Source: Aurifilum marmelostoma
Taxonomy: Eukaryota > Ascomycota > Sordariomycetes > Diaporthales > Cryphonectriaceae
Assembly: GCA_027559495.1 (NCBI GenBank)
Contig: JAMXSV010000007.1
Span: forward strand, 186,001-250,000
Direction: 5' to 3'
DNA: 64,000 nucleotides
How positions within the stretch are numbered: position 1 is the first letter of the stretch; every line of letters starts with the position of its first letter. Below, in pieces: positions 52,217 to 63,599 of the stretch. The notes beneath the pieces were generated by a model. That model did not search any database and had not been told where the DNA came from. It was given only the letters and a program-made list of their open reading frames with translations. Position numbers and translations under genes: made by a program.

Positions 52217-53754
52217 ATGTTCTCACGGGCAGTCAGACAAGCGGCTGTGCCTCTGCGCACTACCCGGCCTTCCATTCCTCTGGTGGCCGCCAGACGAACC
52301 GTCACTACGGATGCTGCCTCTTCGAGCGTTGATAAGAGCGCAGTCCCCAAGGTAAGCAATAGCTATACTTACCCGCTTCGAGCTCCGACAGCTGCTGCCC
52401 ATCGTGTCTCCGGGCGATTGGCTCCCTTCGCGGCATAGCATATGCCCTAGAAGGATACCTGGCCTGTCCCGTGCTGCGATGGAAGCTGACAGTGGAACGG
52501 TAACAGTCCGACGACGAGCCTTTCACCGTCAACCTCAACGATGAGAGCTTCGAGACCTACGAGCTGGATCCCCCTCCATACACCCTCGAGGTGACCAAGA
52601 AGGAGCTGAAGCAGATGTACTACGATATGGTGGCCATCCGGTATGCGCTCTCCTGACGAACCCGTGAAGTCCCCGGTGGATGGGAGCAAGCTCTGACGGA
52701 CAGAACAGACAGATGGAGCTGGCTGCCGATCGCCTGTACAAGGACAAGAAGATCCGAGGTTTCTGCCACCTTTCCACCGGCCAGGAGGCCGTCGCCGTCG
52801 GTATCGAGCACGCCATCACCAAGGAGGACGATCTCATCACCGCCTACCGTTGCCACGGTTTCGCCTTGATGCGCGGCGCCACCGTCCGGTCCATCATCGG
52901 CGAGCTCCTTGGCAGGCGCCAGGGTATCGCCTATGGAAAGGGTGGCTCCATGCACATGTTCGCCAAGAACTTCTACGGCGGTAACGGTATCGTCGGTGCT
53001 CAGGTCCCTGTTGGCGCTGGTCTGGCTTTTGCCCACAAGTACAACGGCCGCAAGAACAGCTCGATCATCCTGTACGGTGACGGCGCCAGCAACCAAGGCC
53101 AGGTCTTTGAGGCCTTCAACATGGCGAAGCTGTGGAAGCTGCCCGCCCTGTTCGGCTGCGAGAGTAAGTCGTCGGCGGGCCCCGGTCGGATCTCTGCACG
53201 ACAAGGATGAGTGGTAAGCTAACGTGGGGTGGTGGATGACAGACAACAAGTATGGTATGGGTACGGCGGCTGCTCGTTCCTCTGCCCTGACGGACTACTA
53301 CAAGCGTGGCCAGTACATCCCCGGCCTGAAGGTCAACGGCATGGACTGCCTGGCTGTCAAGGCGGCGGTCAAGTACGGAAAGCAGTGGACCGACGCCGAC
53401 AACGGCCCTCTTGTCCTCGAGTACGTCACCTACCGGTACGGAGGACACTCCATGTCCGACCCCGGCACCACGTACCGTACCCGTGAGGAGATCCAGCGCA
53501 TGCGCAGCACCCACGACCCCATCTCGGGCCTGAAGCAGCACATACTGGACTGGTCCGTCGCCACCGAGGAGGAGCTGAAGGCCATCGACAAGGAGGCCCG
53601 CAACCACGTCAACGAGGAGGTTGCCGCCGCCGAAGCCATGCCTGCGCCCGAGCCTACCCCTCAGATCCTGTACGAGGACATCTACGTCCGGGGATCGGAG
53701 CCCCCTTTCATTCGGGGACGTACCCCTGATGACAACTTCTACTTTGCCGCCTAA
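52217..53754 (+). CDS. pda1: Pyruvate dehydrogenase E1 component subunit alpha
   Basis: E1-alpha of the mitochondrial pyruvate dehydrogenase complex; with E1-beta it decarboxylates pyruvate using thiamine diphosphate. Exons: 52217-52351, 52507-52640, 52709-53163, 53243-53754 (411 residues, usual size). The presequence is [20 protein letters not shown], followed by [12 protein letters not shown]. The catalytic domain runs from [20 protein letters not shown], and the TPP motif is [20 protein letters not shown] to GCENNKYGMGT, with its last Asn split by an intron (GAGA/ACAAC). The regulatory phosphorylation loop region [20 protein letters not shown] is intact, so control by PDH kinase is expected. 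The C-terminus reads [16 protein letters not shown]. All splice phases agree. Confidence 0.97.
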
Positions 53755-54633
53755 GCGGGTGGAGATGAAGAATTTGGACACGAGCAGAAGTGAAGGAGTA
53801 TGCACTACCCTGGCCTGGCGTTCTGCATGTACAATACCAAGAAAAAGATAGGAAACAGTGGACTGGACAAGGTGGAGGAGATCGGGAACCCATAGAAAAA
53901 CCAATACTTTGGCGGAGGCTCATTCCATAAATTAATTTTTTGAGCGATGAACCGAAGAGCGAACGTGACGACCAATGCAAGGTAGAGAGAGACGTGACTT
54001 TGGACAACCACTACGGACGAGGGGTTGCTTCTCAAGCGATAGTGACTTGACATGCCTCTGTCGACCTTTGTTTTTGCACCCAGAATAGAAGCTTTATTTT
54101 ACTTTCCGTTGCCCATTTCTTTTCCTTCTTTTCGGGCTGGAGGGGGCAGGAAGAGGAAGACAAGGAGAACAGAGAAGAAAAAGGAAGAGGGAACGGAAAA
54201 CAAACTGCAAAGAGTATGCCAATATTTCGATAAGCGAAAGACAAAAGGGAGAGAGATGGACCATCTTTGTACCCCCGCCGAGGGGTTGTCCAGGGGTGCT
54301 GCTGAATAGGAAGAGCGCACGTGAGACGCGTTAGACTCGGGCCCTCCAAATTGACTCGTCCAGCGCGTCATCCAAAAGTCGCGTCATTAGGTAACCACGA
54401 GCCCCCCAAGACCGTCCTCGAGGAGCGAAGCACGGCTTCTGCCTACGACTGCCTAGAGCTCTTTGCAAAACTAATCCACCATCACTGTCCTTTTAATCCG
54501 TGAATCCCAACTGTGTTCACATCTTTTCTCTTATTCTCCTAATTCTCCTCCTCACACGTATACTCGGTCATTCAGTGTGGCGTCCAGGCACGTCTTCCAA
54601 CTCGCGACGCGCACCTCGCTCAGGCTGCTCACC
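53755..54633. other. Intergenic PDH E1-alpha/cdc9, including an AUG-less in-frame leader
   Basis: 3' UTR of the PDH gene, then the cdc9 promoter. The last stretch (54475-54633) is open in frame with cdc9 without any ATG and reads as a basic, presequence-like peptide. Confidence 0.5.
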
Positions 54634-57596
54634 ATGGCGCCCAAGCAAGCGACTCTGGGGTATGTCAAGCCGTCGCAGACCACCTTGGGGTGTGTGCACG
54701 CAATTGATCACCCTTTGGAGCGATGCTACCTTTCTTTTCCCTACAAATGGCATCAATGAATGAATTTCTGGGAGACCCGAACTGACTGATGTACTTTTTT
54801 CCTTCTCTGCGTCGTGTAGGAAGTTCTTCGGAAAGCCCACCGGTTCGAGGTCCGCGCCCACCCAGCAGACGAAATTGGCTTTTGCGTCGAAGCAGGCCAG
54901 CGCAGCGAAGGAGGTCCATGAGGATGAGGACCACGCAGGAGATGTCAAGGCGGAGCCGTCTAGCCAGGAAAGCGCGAGCGGTGCGAGTGCGAAGGAGAAC
55001 TCGAATCCTGTGCAAGGTGGGGACATCCATTCACGGCGCATTCACAAGCATGAGGCTGACTTGGAGGAGTGTGTTCAGAGGTCAAGAAGCGCGGTCGGCC
55101 TCCGAAGGCCTCAAAGACATCAGCAAAGTCGCCTAATGGTAGTATGGTGAAGCAGGAGGAAGAGGCGGAAGGTCTGGACGTGGACGAGGACGACGATGCG
55201 CCGGTCAGGAAGCGCTTACGGAAGAGCCGAAAAGTCATCGACGAAGAGGACGAGGACGAGGCCATGCAGGACTCGCCAGCTCCTAAGTCCAAGCCAAAGA
55301 AAGAGGCGAAGTCAGCCAAGGCCGCGTCGCCAAAGTCTGTCAAGAAGGAGCCGAGCCCCAAAATAGAAGACAAAGACGGGGAGGCTACCACGGAGTCAGA
55401 ATCAGAAGCAGAGAGAGAAGCAGAGGAGGATGAGGAGGAGAAGCCCGAGGTCGCCGCCAAGGTTCTCAAGACCGTCCAGACGAAGCTGACCAGCCAGGTC
55501 AAGGATCCGTACCCGGACTGGAAACCCGGCGAACCTGTGCCGTATGCCGCACTCTGCAAGACCTTCTCCCTGATCGAGCTCACAACCAAGAGGTTGGAGA
55601 TCCAGTCCCACTGCTCGCTTTTTATGCGGCAGGTCTTGAGGCTTACGCCTGACGATATGGTACCGACGGTCTTGTTGATGATCAACAAGCTCGCACCCGA
55701 CTACGCCGGCATTGAACTGGGCATTGGAGAGTCCTTCATCATGAAAGCCATCGGAGAGACGACAGGCCGAAGCTTGCCGGTCATCAAAAACGACCAGAAG
55801 GAGATTGGAGATCTCGGTCTGGTAGCCCTGAAGTCTCGATCCACCCAGCCGACCATGTTCAAACTCAAACCCCTGACCGTACGAGGTGTCCATACGGGCT
55901 TGATGGGTATCGCTACCGTGACCGGTACTGGTGCCCAGGGCAGGAAAGTTGATGGCATCAAGAAGCTCCTGTCTGCTGCGGATGCACACGGCACAGGCAA
56001 GGTAGACATCACCAAAGACAAGGGCGGGCCAAGTGAGACCAAATATCTCGTCCGTTTCCTGGAGGGGAAATTACGACTCGGTCTTGCGCAGCAGACCGTG
56101 CTGACATCTCTTGCCCATGCCATGATCTGTCATGAGGCCGGAGAGAAGGGCAAGGTCCCAAGCACTGCCGAGATGGAGCAGGCGGAAAACACGCTGAAGG
56201 CCGTCTTCAGTGAGCTGCCAAGCTACGATGTCATTATACCCGCCATGCTGAAGCACGGTATCCTGAAGCTGCGGGACAACTGTAAATTATGCCCCGGCGT
56301 GCCGCTCAAGCCCATGTTGGCGAGACCGACCAAGGCGATCACGGAAGTACTCGACCGGTTCGAGGGCAGGAAATTTACCTGCGAGTACAAGTATGACGGT
56401 GAACGAGCGCAGATTCATTACGTCGCCAAGGATGCGGACCAGCACCTCAATGAGGCCACGGCGGGCGCGACCAAGGCGGTTAGCGACGGCGTGGCGTCCA
56501 TCTTCTCGAGAAATTCGGAGGACCTGTCCAAGAAGTACCCTGACATCCTGGCGAAGCTGCATACCTGGGTCCGAGAGGACACCAAGAGTTTCGTTCTCGA
56601 TTGCGAGACCGTGGCCTGGGACACCCTTGAAAAGAAGGTCCTGCCATTCCAGAATCTGATGACAAGGAAGAAGAAGGATGTCAAGATCGAGGACGTCAAG
56701 GTCAAGGTGTGTGTCTTTGCCTTTGATCTGCTGTACCTGAACGGCAAGGCCGTTGTGGAGAAGACCCTGGCAGAACGACGTGAGCTGCTCTACCAGGCGT
56801 TTGTTCCTGTTGAGGGAGAGTTTGCGTTTGCGACGCACATGAACGGTCAAGAGCTGGACGACATCCAAACCTTCCTGGATGAGAGTGTCAAGGCATCTTG
56901 CGAAGGTCTGATGGTGAAGATGCTGGAGGGCCCTGAGAGCGCATATGAGCCCAGCAAACGGAGTCAAAATTGGCTCAAGGTACGAGACTAAAGCGGCCCC
57001 CCCCCCCGGGCCGGCCCCTTTCCCCTCACGTCTCTTCCCAGCTGACGATATTGCTGCAGATCAAGAAGGACTACCTGTCCGGCGTGGGCGACTCCCTCGA
57101 CCTAGTCGTACTAGGTGCCTACTATGGCAAAGGCAAGCGGACATCCGTTTACGGCGCCTTTCTGCTGGCCTGCTACAACCCCTCGTCTGACACTTACGAG
57201 ACCGTCTGCAACATCGGCACTGGTTTCTCCGAGGCCGTGCTCGAAGAGCTGCACAAGTCGCTGAGCGAGATCGTCATCGACCGGGCCAAGCCGTTCTATG
57301 CGCACTCCTCTGTGAACCAGCACCAGCCGGACGTCTGGTTCGAGCCTCGCTACGTCTGGGAGGTGCGCACCGCAGACCTGACGCTCAGCCCGCGGTACAA
57401 GGCGGGCATGAAGGAGGGTGTCGACCCGGCAGGCGACAAGGGCATCAGCCTGCGGTTCCCCCGCTTCATCAAGGTACGCGACGATAAGAAGCCGGACGAG
57501 GCGACGAGCAGCCGGCAGGTGGCGGAGATGTACCGCAAGCAAGAGAGTGTGTCCAAGAGTAAGGGCCCCGCGGTGGATGATGATTACGAGTACTAG
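54634..57596 (+). CDS. cdc9: ATP-dependent DNA ligase I (Cdc9)
   Basis: Replicative DNA ligase that seals Okazaki fragments and repair nicks. Exons: 54634-54689, 54820-55016, 55079-56979, 57060-57596 (896 residues). The first ATG gives MAPKQATLGYVKPSQTTLGK, containing the PCNA-interacting box QTTLGKFF, which is split by intron 1. An acidic/basic linker (to about residue 220) precedes the DNA-binding domain, which starts near DWKPGEPVPYAALCKTF. The nucleotidyltransferase motif I, with the AMP-accepting Lys, is EYKYDGERAQIH. FAFDLLYLNGK, CEGLMVKMLEG and WLKIKKDY follow, then the OB-fold domain through RYVWEVRTADLTLSPRY. The C-terminus is PAVDDDYEY. Upstream in-frame sequence resembles a mitochondrial presequence but lacks ATG. 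Confidence 0.96.
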
Positions 57597-57900
57597 GTTG
57601 AGGAGGGAGAAAGGAATTTGTGGGGACGGGGGGGGGCGATATTCTGGGACGGCGGGCCGCGTGGGAAGGTTTCAAAACAGCATCGCTGGCTCTCTCGGGA
57701 AGAATTCGTAAGCTGTCACTGGTCTCGTCATCGTACGGGGGTCATTTGAAATATTCAACTTGCAATCATGAGATGTCGGCCCAATGGATCCTAGACTTTA
57801 GTGAGAGGTGCCGCGCGACAAAAATTTCGGATCAACGTCTTGACATGTCTACTATGCTAATGTACTCGCCTTGCAACACAATTGTGCATCACTCAGCGAG

Positions 57901-57931
<31 letters not shown>
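57597..57931. other. Convergent 3' ends of cdc9 and CLC gene
   Basis: 335 bp with a (CT)n microsatellite abutting the CLC stop codon. Nothing else is seen. Confidence 0.6.

Positions 57932-57932
<1 letters not shown>
57908..57932 (+). repeat. (CT)n microsatellite
   Basis: About 12 CT units immediately 3' of the CLC stop codon, so in its 3' UTR. Confidence 0.8.
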
Positions 57933-60900
57933 TATAGAATCGAGTCCACCTCCACACTAGGGCTCGGCTCCTCATCCGCCGCCCTATGACCACCCCTACT
58001 GGTGCTCAACAGGCCCCTCTGCTCCCCCTCGCCGTCCTCTCTCATGATGCCCGTCTCCACGCCCAGATTTCCGGGTGCTCCCATGGTCCGCCTGGTCTCC
58101 TCGGCGCCGTTGAGCACATACCAGACATCCTTCTTGGTCAGGAGACCCTGCAGGACACCCCTGTCACTGAAGAGCACGTAGCGCAGGCCGAGCTTCTGGA
58201 AGTAGCTCACGGCGAGGTGCAGGCTGGACAGTGAGGGCAGGGTGATGGGGGTCTGGTCCATCCAGGGCCTGAGGTCGAGGGTGGTACGGGGGTCGGCGAG
58301 GGGCTGGTGGGAGAAGAAGGCCTCGGTCTCGGGCGGGAGTGTGCGCGCCGCCGTGTGGAGGTTGTAGCTTAGCTCTGCGCGCGAGATGTAGCCCAGCAGC
58401 ACGGCCTCGCGGGGGTCGCTGATGACGGGGAAGCCGCGGTAGGTGTGCGCGTCCAGGATGGCCCCCAGCGAGGCGATGGTGTGGCCAGTCGCGGTGAGGA
58501 CGACCAGGTCTTCGATGCGGGTCATGATCTGGGCCGAGGGGATGTCTGGGATGGTCATCAGGTTGTCGTCGCTGTTGTCGAGGAAGGGGTACTCGTTGAG
58601 GTGGATCCAGGACTCGTAGATGCCGCGCCGCGAGATGGCGTCTCCTGTCCACTTGGAGATCATGACGGCGATCATGATGGGGAGCACGTAGGTGAGGGCG
58701 CCTGTCAGCTCGAACATGATCACCACGATCGAGACAGTCATGCGCGTCACACCAGCGAGCGTCGCCGCTGCACCAATGATGGCGTAGGTGCCAGGGTTGA
58801 TGCACGGGACGTCTGGGGCGCACTGGTGGCTGAAGGGGTAGAATTTCGGATGATTTTGCACCCAGATCTCCATGATGATGCCGACCGCACGGCCCGACAG
58901 TGCCCCGATTGCCATGGACGGCAGGATGATCCCCGCGGGAATCTGTAGGCCGAAGGTGATGGTTGCGAGAAAGAAGCCCAGGACTGCGGCAAAGAGCAGG
59001 AGGACAATGGTGCCCGCTGATGCGGCACCAGTCTTGCAGAGACCAAACTGGTCGTCGTTGCCCAGTCTTGCACACTCTGCGAAGAGGTTTGCTACGAGCT
59101 CTGACGACTGTGCTCGCATGTAGAGGTTGGGATAGTTGACGAGAGCGGTCAGGACGGCCACGGCGATGACCTGGGCGACAGCTCCAGGGACCAACTTGGA
59201 GGTTTTTCTCCACTGGGCGATCTTCACGTTCAGCTTGATGAACAAGCCTCCATAGACGCCCTGTGATCTTGTAAGCATGTGTTCTGGTAACATACTCTTC
59301 CATCGTTGGCTTACTCCTATGATGCCCATCAGGACGAAGGGCCCGAATTCGAATGAGTGCCATTCAGTGTCGTATTTGACGTGGTAGAGCGCAGTCTCGC
59401 CCGTTCGAAACGGATCAAAGGCTCTCAGGATGACGGCAGCGACACTGGCACACACGAAGCTCTTCCACATGGTCTTGTCTGGAAAGTAATACGAAATTTG
59501 CTGCTCGGCGTCAGCGAACCCATATACAAGATGCCTCAAAACTCGTCCTACCTTACCTCGAGACTGAACAGCACTCCGCCAATGGGAGATCCGAAGGCCA
59601 CAGAGATCCCAGAGGCGGCTGCAGCCGAGAGGACCTCTCTCTTCCGAGCTAAAGACTGTTAGACCTTCTATGAAAGGAGATAGGGGAGGGGTGGGAAGCC
59701 ACCGCTTACCTTCATTCTCATTGATAACAGGAAAGAGTTTGATAAAGAGGTTTGCACAACAGCATGCCACATGTACAAGCGGACCTTCTTTTCCCAACCA
59801 CATACCAGACGCCACGGACAGACACTGCAGGTATAGTGGATCAGTTTGCGGTTCCAAAGCACACGGAGTTCAGAAAGAGCTTGCAGCATACCAACCCCAG
59901 GGATTTTGTGATCAAAGTCCAGGTACTCAGAAATCTCCTGATGATAAAACCTCCCAGCACAGTTTTGATCTCGGGTATACCGCTGTGCTTGGCGTAGATA
60001 GCATACTCCTTGACCAGAATGCTGGCACAGAAAGCGAAAAAGACCTGCCACGATATGTCAGAAATCGAAGAGCCACGATGTTGGAGTGAAATGTGGTTTC
60101 TCATACCGAAAACATGATGAAGAAGATATACTCCACAATCCAGCCTCCTGCAGATGACGATATGTGCATTGCTGTGGCCCACGGCCGCCAACCCACGCAT
60201 TGGGCGCCATCGTCATAGCCCATGCAGCAGAATGACTTGTTTAGGTAGAATGTACCGCCGTCTTTCTTGGTGCAATAGCCATTCTTGAGGTCACTGAGCC
60301 AGTCTGTGGTGATGTCGATGATGGCTGCCAGGGTTCCAACCAGTATGCCAGTCAAGACTAATATCATCCACTCCTGGGCGGTGTCGAGCGCCAGTTGTAT
60401 TTTGCCCAAGAGTCCTCGGGCACTGCTGCGCAGGACCCGCAAGCGCGTGCGCTCTTTTGTGTATTCGAAGATCCAGTCGATGGCTGTGAGATCTTCATAT
60501 CCTACCCTTTGTCCTGGGCCCTCGACGTACCAGTCCAGCGGCCCGCCGTCCTTGGACGAGGCTGGGTTCCCATTTGCGCCTCCTCGCCGCCGCAGTGGCG
60601 AGCCGCCTAGATTCTCCAATGGAGTGTGTCCATTGGCCGGTGCCCCATTGCTGTATGACGATTCTGGTCTATTTCCCCCACTTGTGCCTGGACTAGGTCC
60701 GGTAAAGGCCGTGAACAGTCTGCTCTGCGCAAAGTCGAAAAGGGTGCGCTTCTGTTTGCGCTTGAAGGATATAGGTGCGGCGAGGTCATCATGCATTGGG
60801 TCTTCGCCCAAGACTCCATCGCCGTTTTCCTGGAGTGCGCTCGAGTCGTGCTCCTCATCGTCGTCGTGGTGAGGCGTGTGCGGTCGGCCACCTGGAGGCG

Positions 60901-60946
60901 AGTGGGAGGATGAGGACGCCTCCGAGCTGTCCAGGCCGTTGTTCAT
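57932..60946 (-). CDS. CLC family chloride channel/antiporter with CBS domains
   Basis: CLC-type anion channel or Cl-/H+ exchanger, similar to fungal Gef1/CLC proteins of endomembranes. Exons on the minus strand: 60946-60107, 60044-59892, 59824-59710, 59648-59557, 59500-59315, 59260-57932 (904 residues, all phases consistent). A long acidic/Ser-rich cytosolic N-terminus precedes the first helix ([20 protein letters not shown]). Filter motifs are [13 protein letters not shown] (usually GSGIP; the Ser is kept), [12 protein letters not shown] with the gating Glu, and [29 protein letters not shown] is also typical. Two C-terminal CBS domains ([15 protein letters not shown]; the last around [18 protein letters not shown]) follow, then an acidic tail. 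ATG 60946 (MNNGLDSSE) is the first usable start. The transport mode is not decided. Confidence 0.93.
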
Positions 60947-61475
60947 GTTCGCGAAGGGCACCTTCACAATGCGTGATCGATACTGGCCAAGACATGCCCC
61001 ATATCCTGCCTCGATGGAAGATAGGTCGGGCTAGGTTGGTGGCATCGAGGGGGACAGGAAGGGCAGCTGCCGTGTGTGTTTTTTTGAGTACAGGAAGTTG
61101 AGGCCTGCAATCTTGAAAGGAAGTAGTATCGACCTGTCGTTTCCGGCCAAAGGGCCCCCTAACGCGCCTAAGTTGGGCGATCTTGACCCACGCCCATGTG
61201 CCGCTGAAACCCTGGAGCGGTACTGTAGAGTGCTGGACCCCTGAGTCGCAGCCTTACTGCTCCCGTCTCTAGAGTGCTTTAGGTACGTGACGTCAACCCA
61301 GAAGACCACCTAACTTGTCACTGAGAGAGCATTGGGCATGACCCTGTGAGCAGGACCCTGACTGAAAATCCGTTAGGCGGTCTTCTGCTTGCACATTCAG
61401 ATTCCAAATGAGAAGTAACCTACACAACCCCAAGTTTTCGTTCCCACGTCTTGAGATGCACCATCCTTTTTGTTA
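60947..61475. other. Divergent CLC/neurochondrin-like promoter region
   Basis: About 530 bp with no coding potential; holds the promoters of both divergent genes. Confidence 0.55.
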
Positions 61476-63599
61476 ATGGTAGATTCGATGTCTACAGACA
61501 AGATGGACCCGACGCGAGGAGATGAGTATTCCACAACGGCAAACGAAGACTCACCGCGACAAGGGATGGCTCAAAGGCAGGAGCCGCAGGGCGGCGAGAA
61601 TGTGACGGTTCAGAAGATCCAGGACCTTTTAAAAACCAAGAACGACACTTCAAGGTTCGTCGGCCTTGCACTACTCAAGTCTGTCCTCGACAACTCACAA
61701 CAGCTCCGAGAAGATGAGACCACCATCGCGACCCTGTGGCAGAGCGTGTCTCCCAAGTTTTTGGACCGTCTACTGCGGAGCGGCTCAAACACGTCTTCCT
61801 CGTCAACCAGAGACGCCAAGGACATGGTCGATATTGCTGTCGCTGTCCTTCACACTTTCTCGACCCTTCTCCCGGGAGATCTGAAGGAAAAGCCGAGTCT
61901 TGTCGGTCGCATACCGCTTCTTGTCGCCGTGATACTCCACAGGTACTCACTCCACTGAGGTATCCAGATCGTTCCATAGGCGACGTGAAGCTGACATATG
62001 TATTATTGAACAGTTCAGACGTCACAATTCAGCTCGTACTGCAGACTCTCTTAACTCTTGTCAGCAGTCCGGAGGGAGCCAAGACGTTCTTGGCCGTTGA
62101 CGATGTGAGCTGTCTTGTCGAGATTGCCCCAGCGCAACCTCTTGCTCTCGATGTCTTTCTCCATGCCTTTGTGCAGTCTTCCGTGACAAGTGAAGACAGG
62201 GGATCTTTGCAGTCTCGAATAGATCAGACCTTGCTGGCGCTGGCTGTCTCGTTCAAGGGAACTGATGGCGTCACGCTCCTGGACTTTGTCGACGAGCTCT
62301 TGCGTAGACTGGAACCCGAAGTGAGTCGAGCAGCATATAGCCAGAGCACCATGATTAATTGCGCTGACAGGTCGATAGTTGGTACCAAGAAATGCGTCAT
62401 GGTTACAACCCATCACAACTTTCATCCGCAATTTGGTGACAAGCAAGCCCACTCCAGCTGGTCGGGCGGCATACACAAATCTCACAGCGTCCTTACTGCA
62501 AGCCTTTCCGACCGAGGCCTCCGAGATAGTGTTCTCCGAAGGAGCGACAACAGACAAGCCATTTTCGTATCTATTGATCAATCTGGTTCTGATCGACCTG
62601 CGTTCCTCATTTCCGGCTCTCCTTGGACGACTGAATAGTCCCGAGTACGGGAATGCCTCCAAGAGGCTGGCTTCAGCTTTCGATATCATCTCAGCGTTTA
62701 TCGGTTTCCTGGTCAGATTTCTCGAGAATGAAGACCTTGAGGGTAGCCCAATCTCAGCACTCATGATGGCCCCTGATCTGCTCTTGAAATTGCGCAAATC
62801 CATATCAGAGACCATGTCACTTGCCATCGAGTACCTCCGCGAGCGGTGGGATGCTGCTGTCGCAGGTGCCATGGGGCTACACCCAGATGCTCGAGTCGGA
62901 ACGGCCAAGACATCCACGGGATCTCATTACACGCTCGCATGGGAGTCGAAGACGGAGACTGCCAATCAAGACCCTTTGATCCTAGCCGCAGTCAGGGCCT
63001 TAGCCATTTGGCTACGCGAGGATGATAACGATCTACTGCGCAGTGAAGCCGCTGGGCTCGGGGATATGTTCATGGACCTCTACAGAACAGGTGGCTCAGA
63101 CCGGCTTGATTTCAGGAGGCCTGTGCTTGTGGCTTTGGAAGGGATAATGACCGCTGATGAGGGTGCAAATGCGCTTCTCGAGAATGAGGGATGGGAAATA
63201 CTCACCAGGGACATGCTCTCTATCTTACACAGGAGCACGTCTGTGGAGGACGAATACGAGGCTTCTAGGGGTATCGAGATCATACGGGTGCTTCTGCCGA
63301 TCGTCGAGAGGGAAGAGCCCGGCAGCAGGGAGAAGTGGATGGACGTAGTCACAGCGGTTGCCGCATGGAACGTGCCGGAGGCCGAGCAGGGCTCGACTGT
63401 GCTTGAGTTCCAAGTGGCTGTTCTCCAGCTGGTTACAGCCCTTCTGTCGAACACACATCCTGGGATGCAGAGGCGGTATGTGCATTCAATCAGCGCCGTG
63501 TTGGGCATTGTTGGGCAGATGAAGGGGAAAGCAATAGGAAGTGCGGCAGTACTCGAGTCCCTTGAGGATGTCGAGAAGACTTTGGGTGCTCTGCGATAG
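61476..63599 (+). CDS. Neurochondrin-like protein
   Basis: Member of the neurochondrin family, helical armadillo-like proteins known in animals from neuronal and signalling contexts; the fungal role is not established. Exons: 61476-61942, 62014-62320, 62379-63599 (664 residues). The N-terminus is hydrophilic (MVDSMSTDKMDPTRGDEYST), then VQKIQDLLKTKNDTSRFVGL, LALLKSVLDN and the diagnostic helical repeats. Exon 3 opens LVPRNASWLQPITTFIRNLV and TSKPTPAGRAAYTNLTASLL, which match the family. The acceptor before exon 3 is GATAG; an alternative AG 8 bp upstream (CAG at 62368-62370) leads to early stops, so the 62379 join is preferred. No catalytic motif or membrane segment is visible. Confidence 0.82.

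Noticed and set aside
60946..60967. Start of the CLC protein at 60967
   Set aside because: The codon is GTG; the first ATG in frame is 60946.
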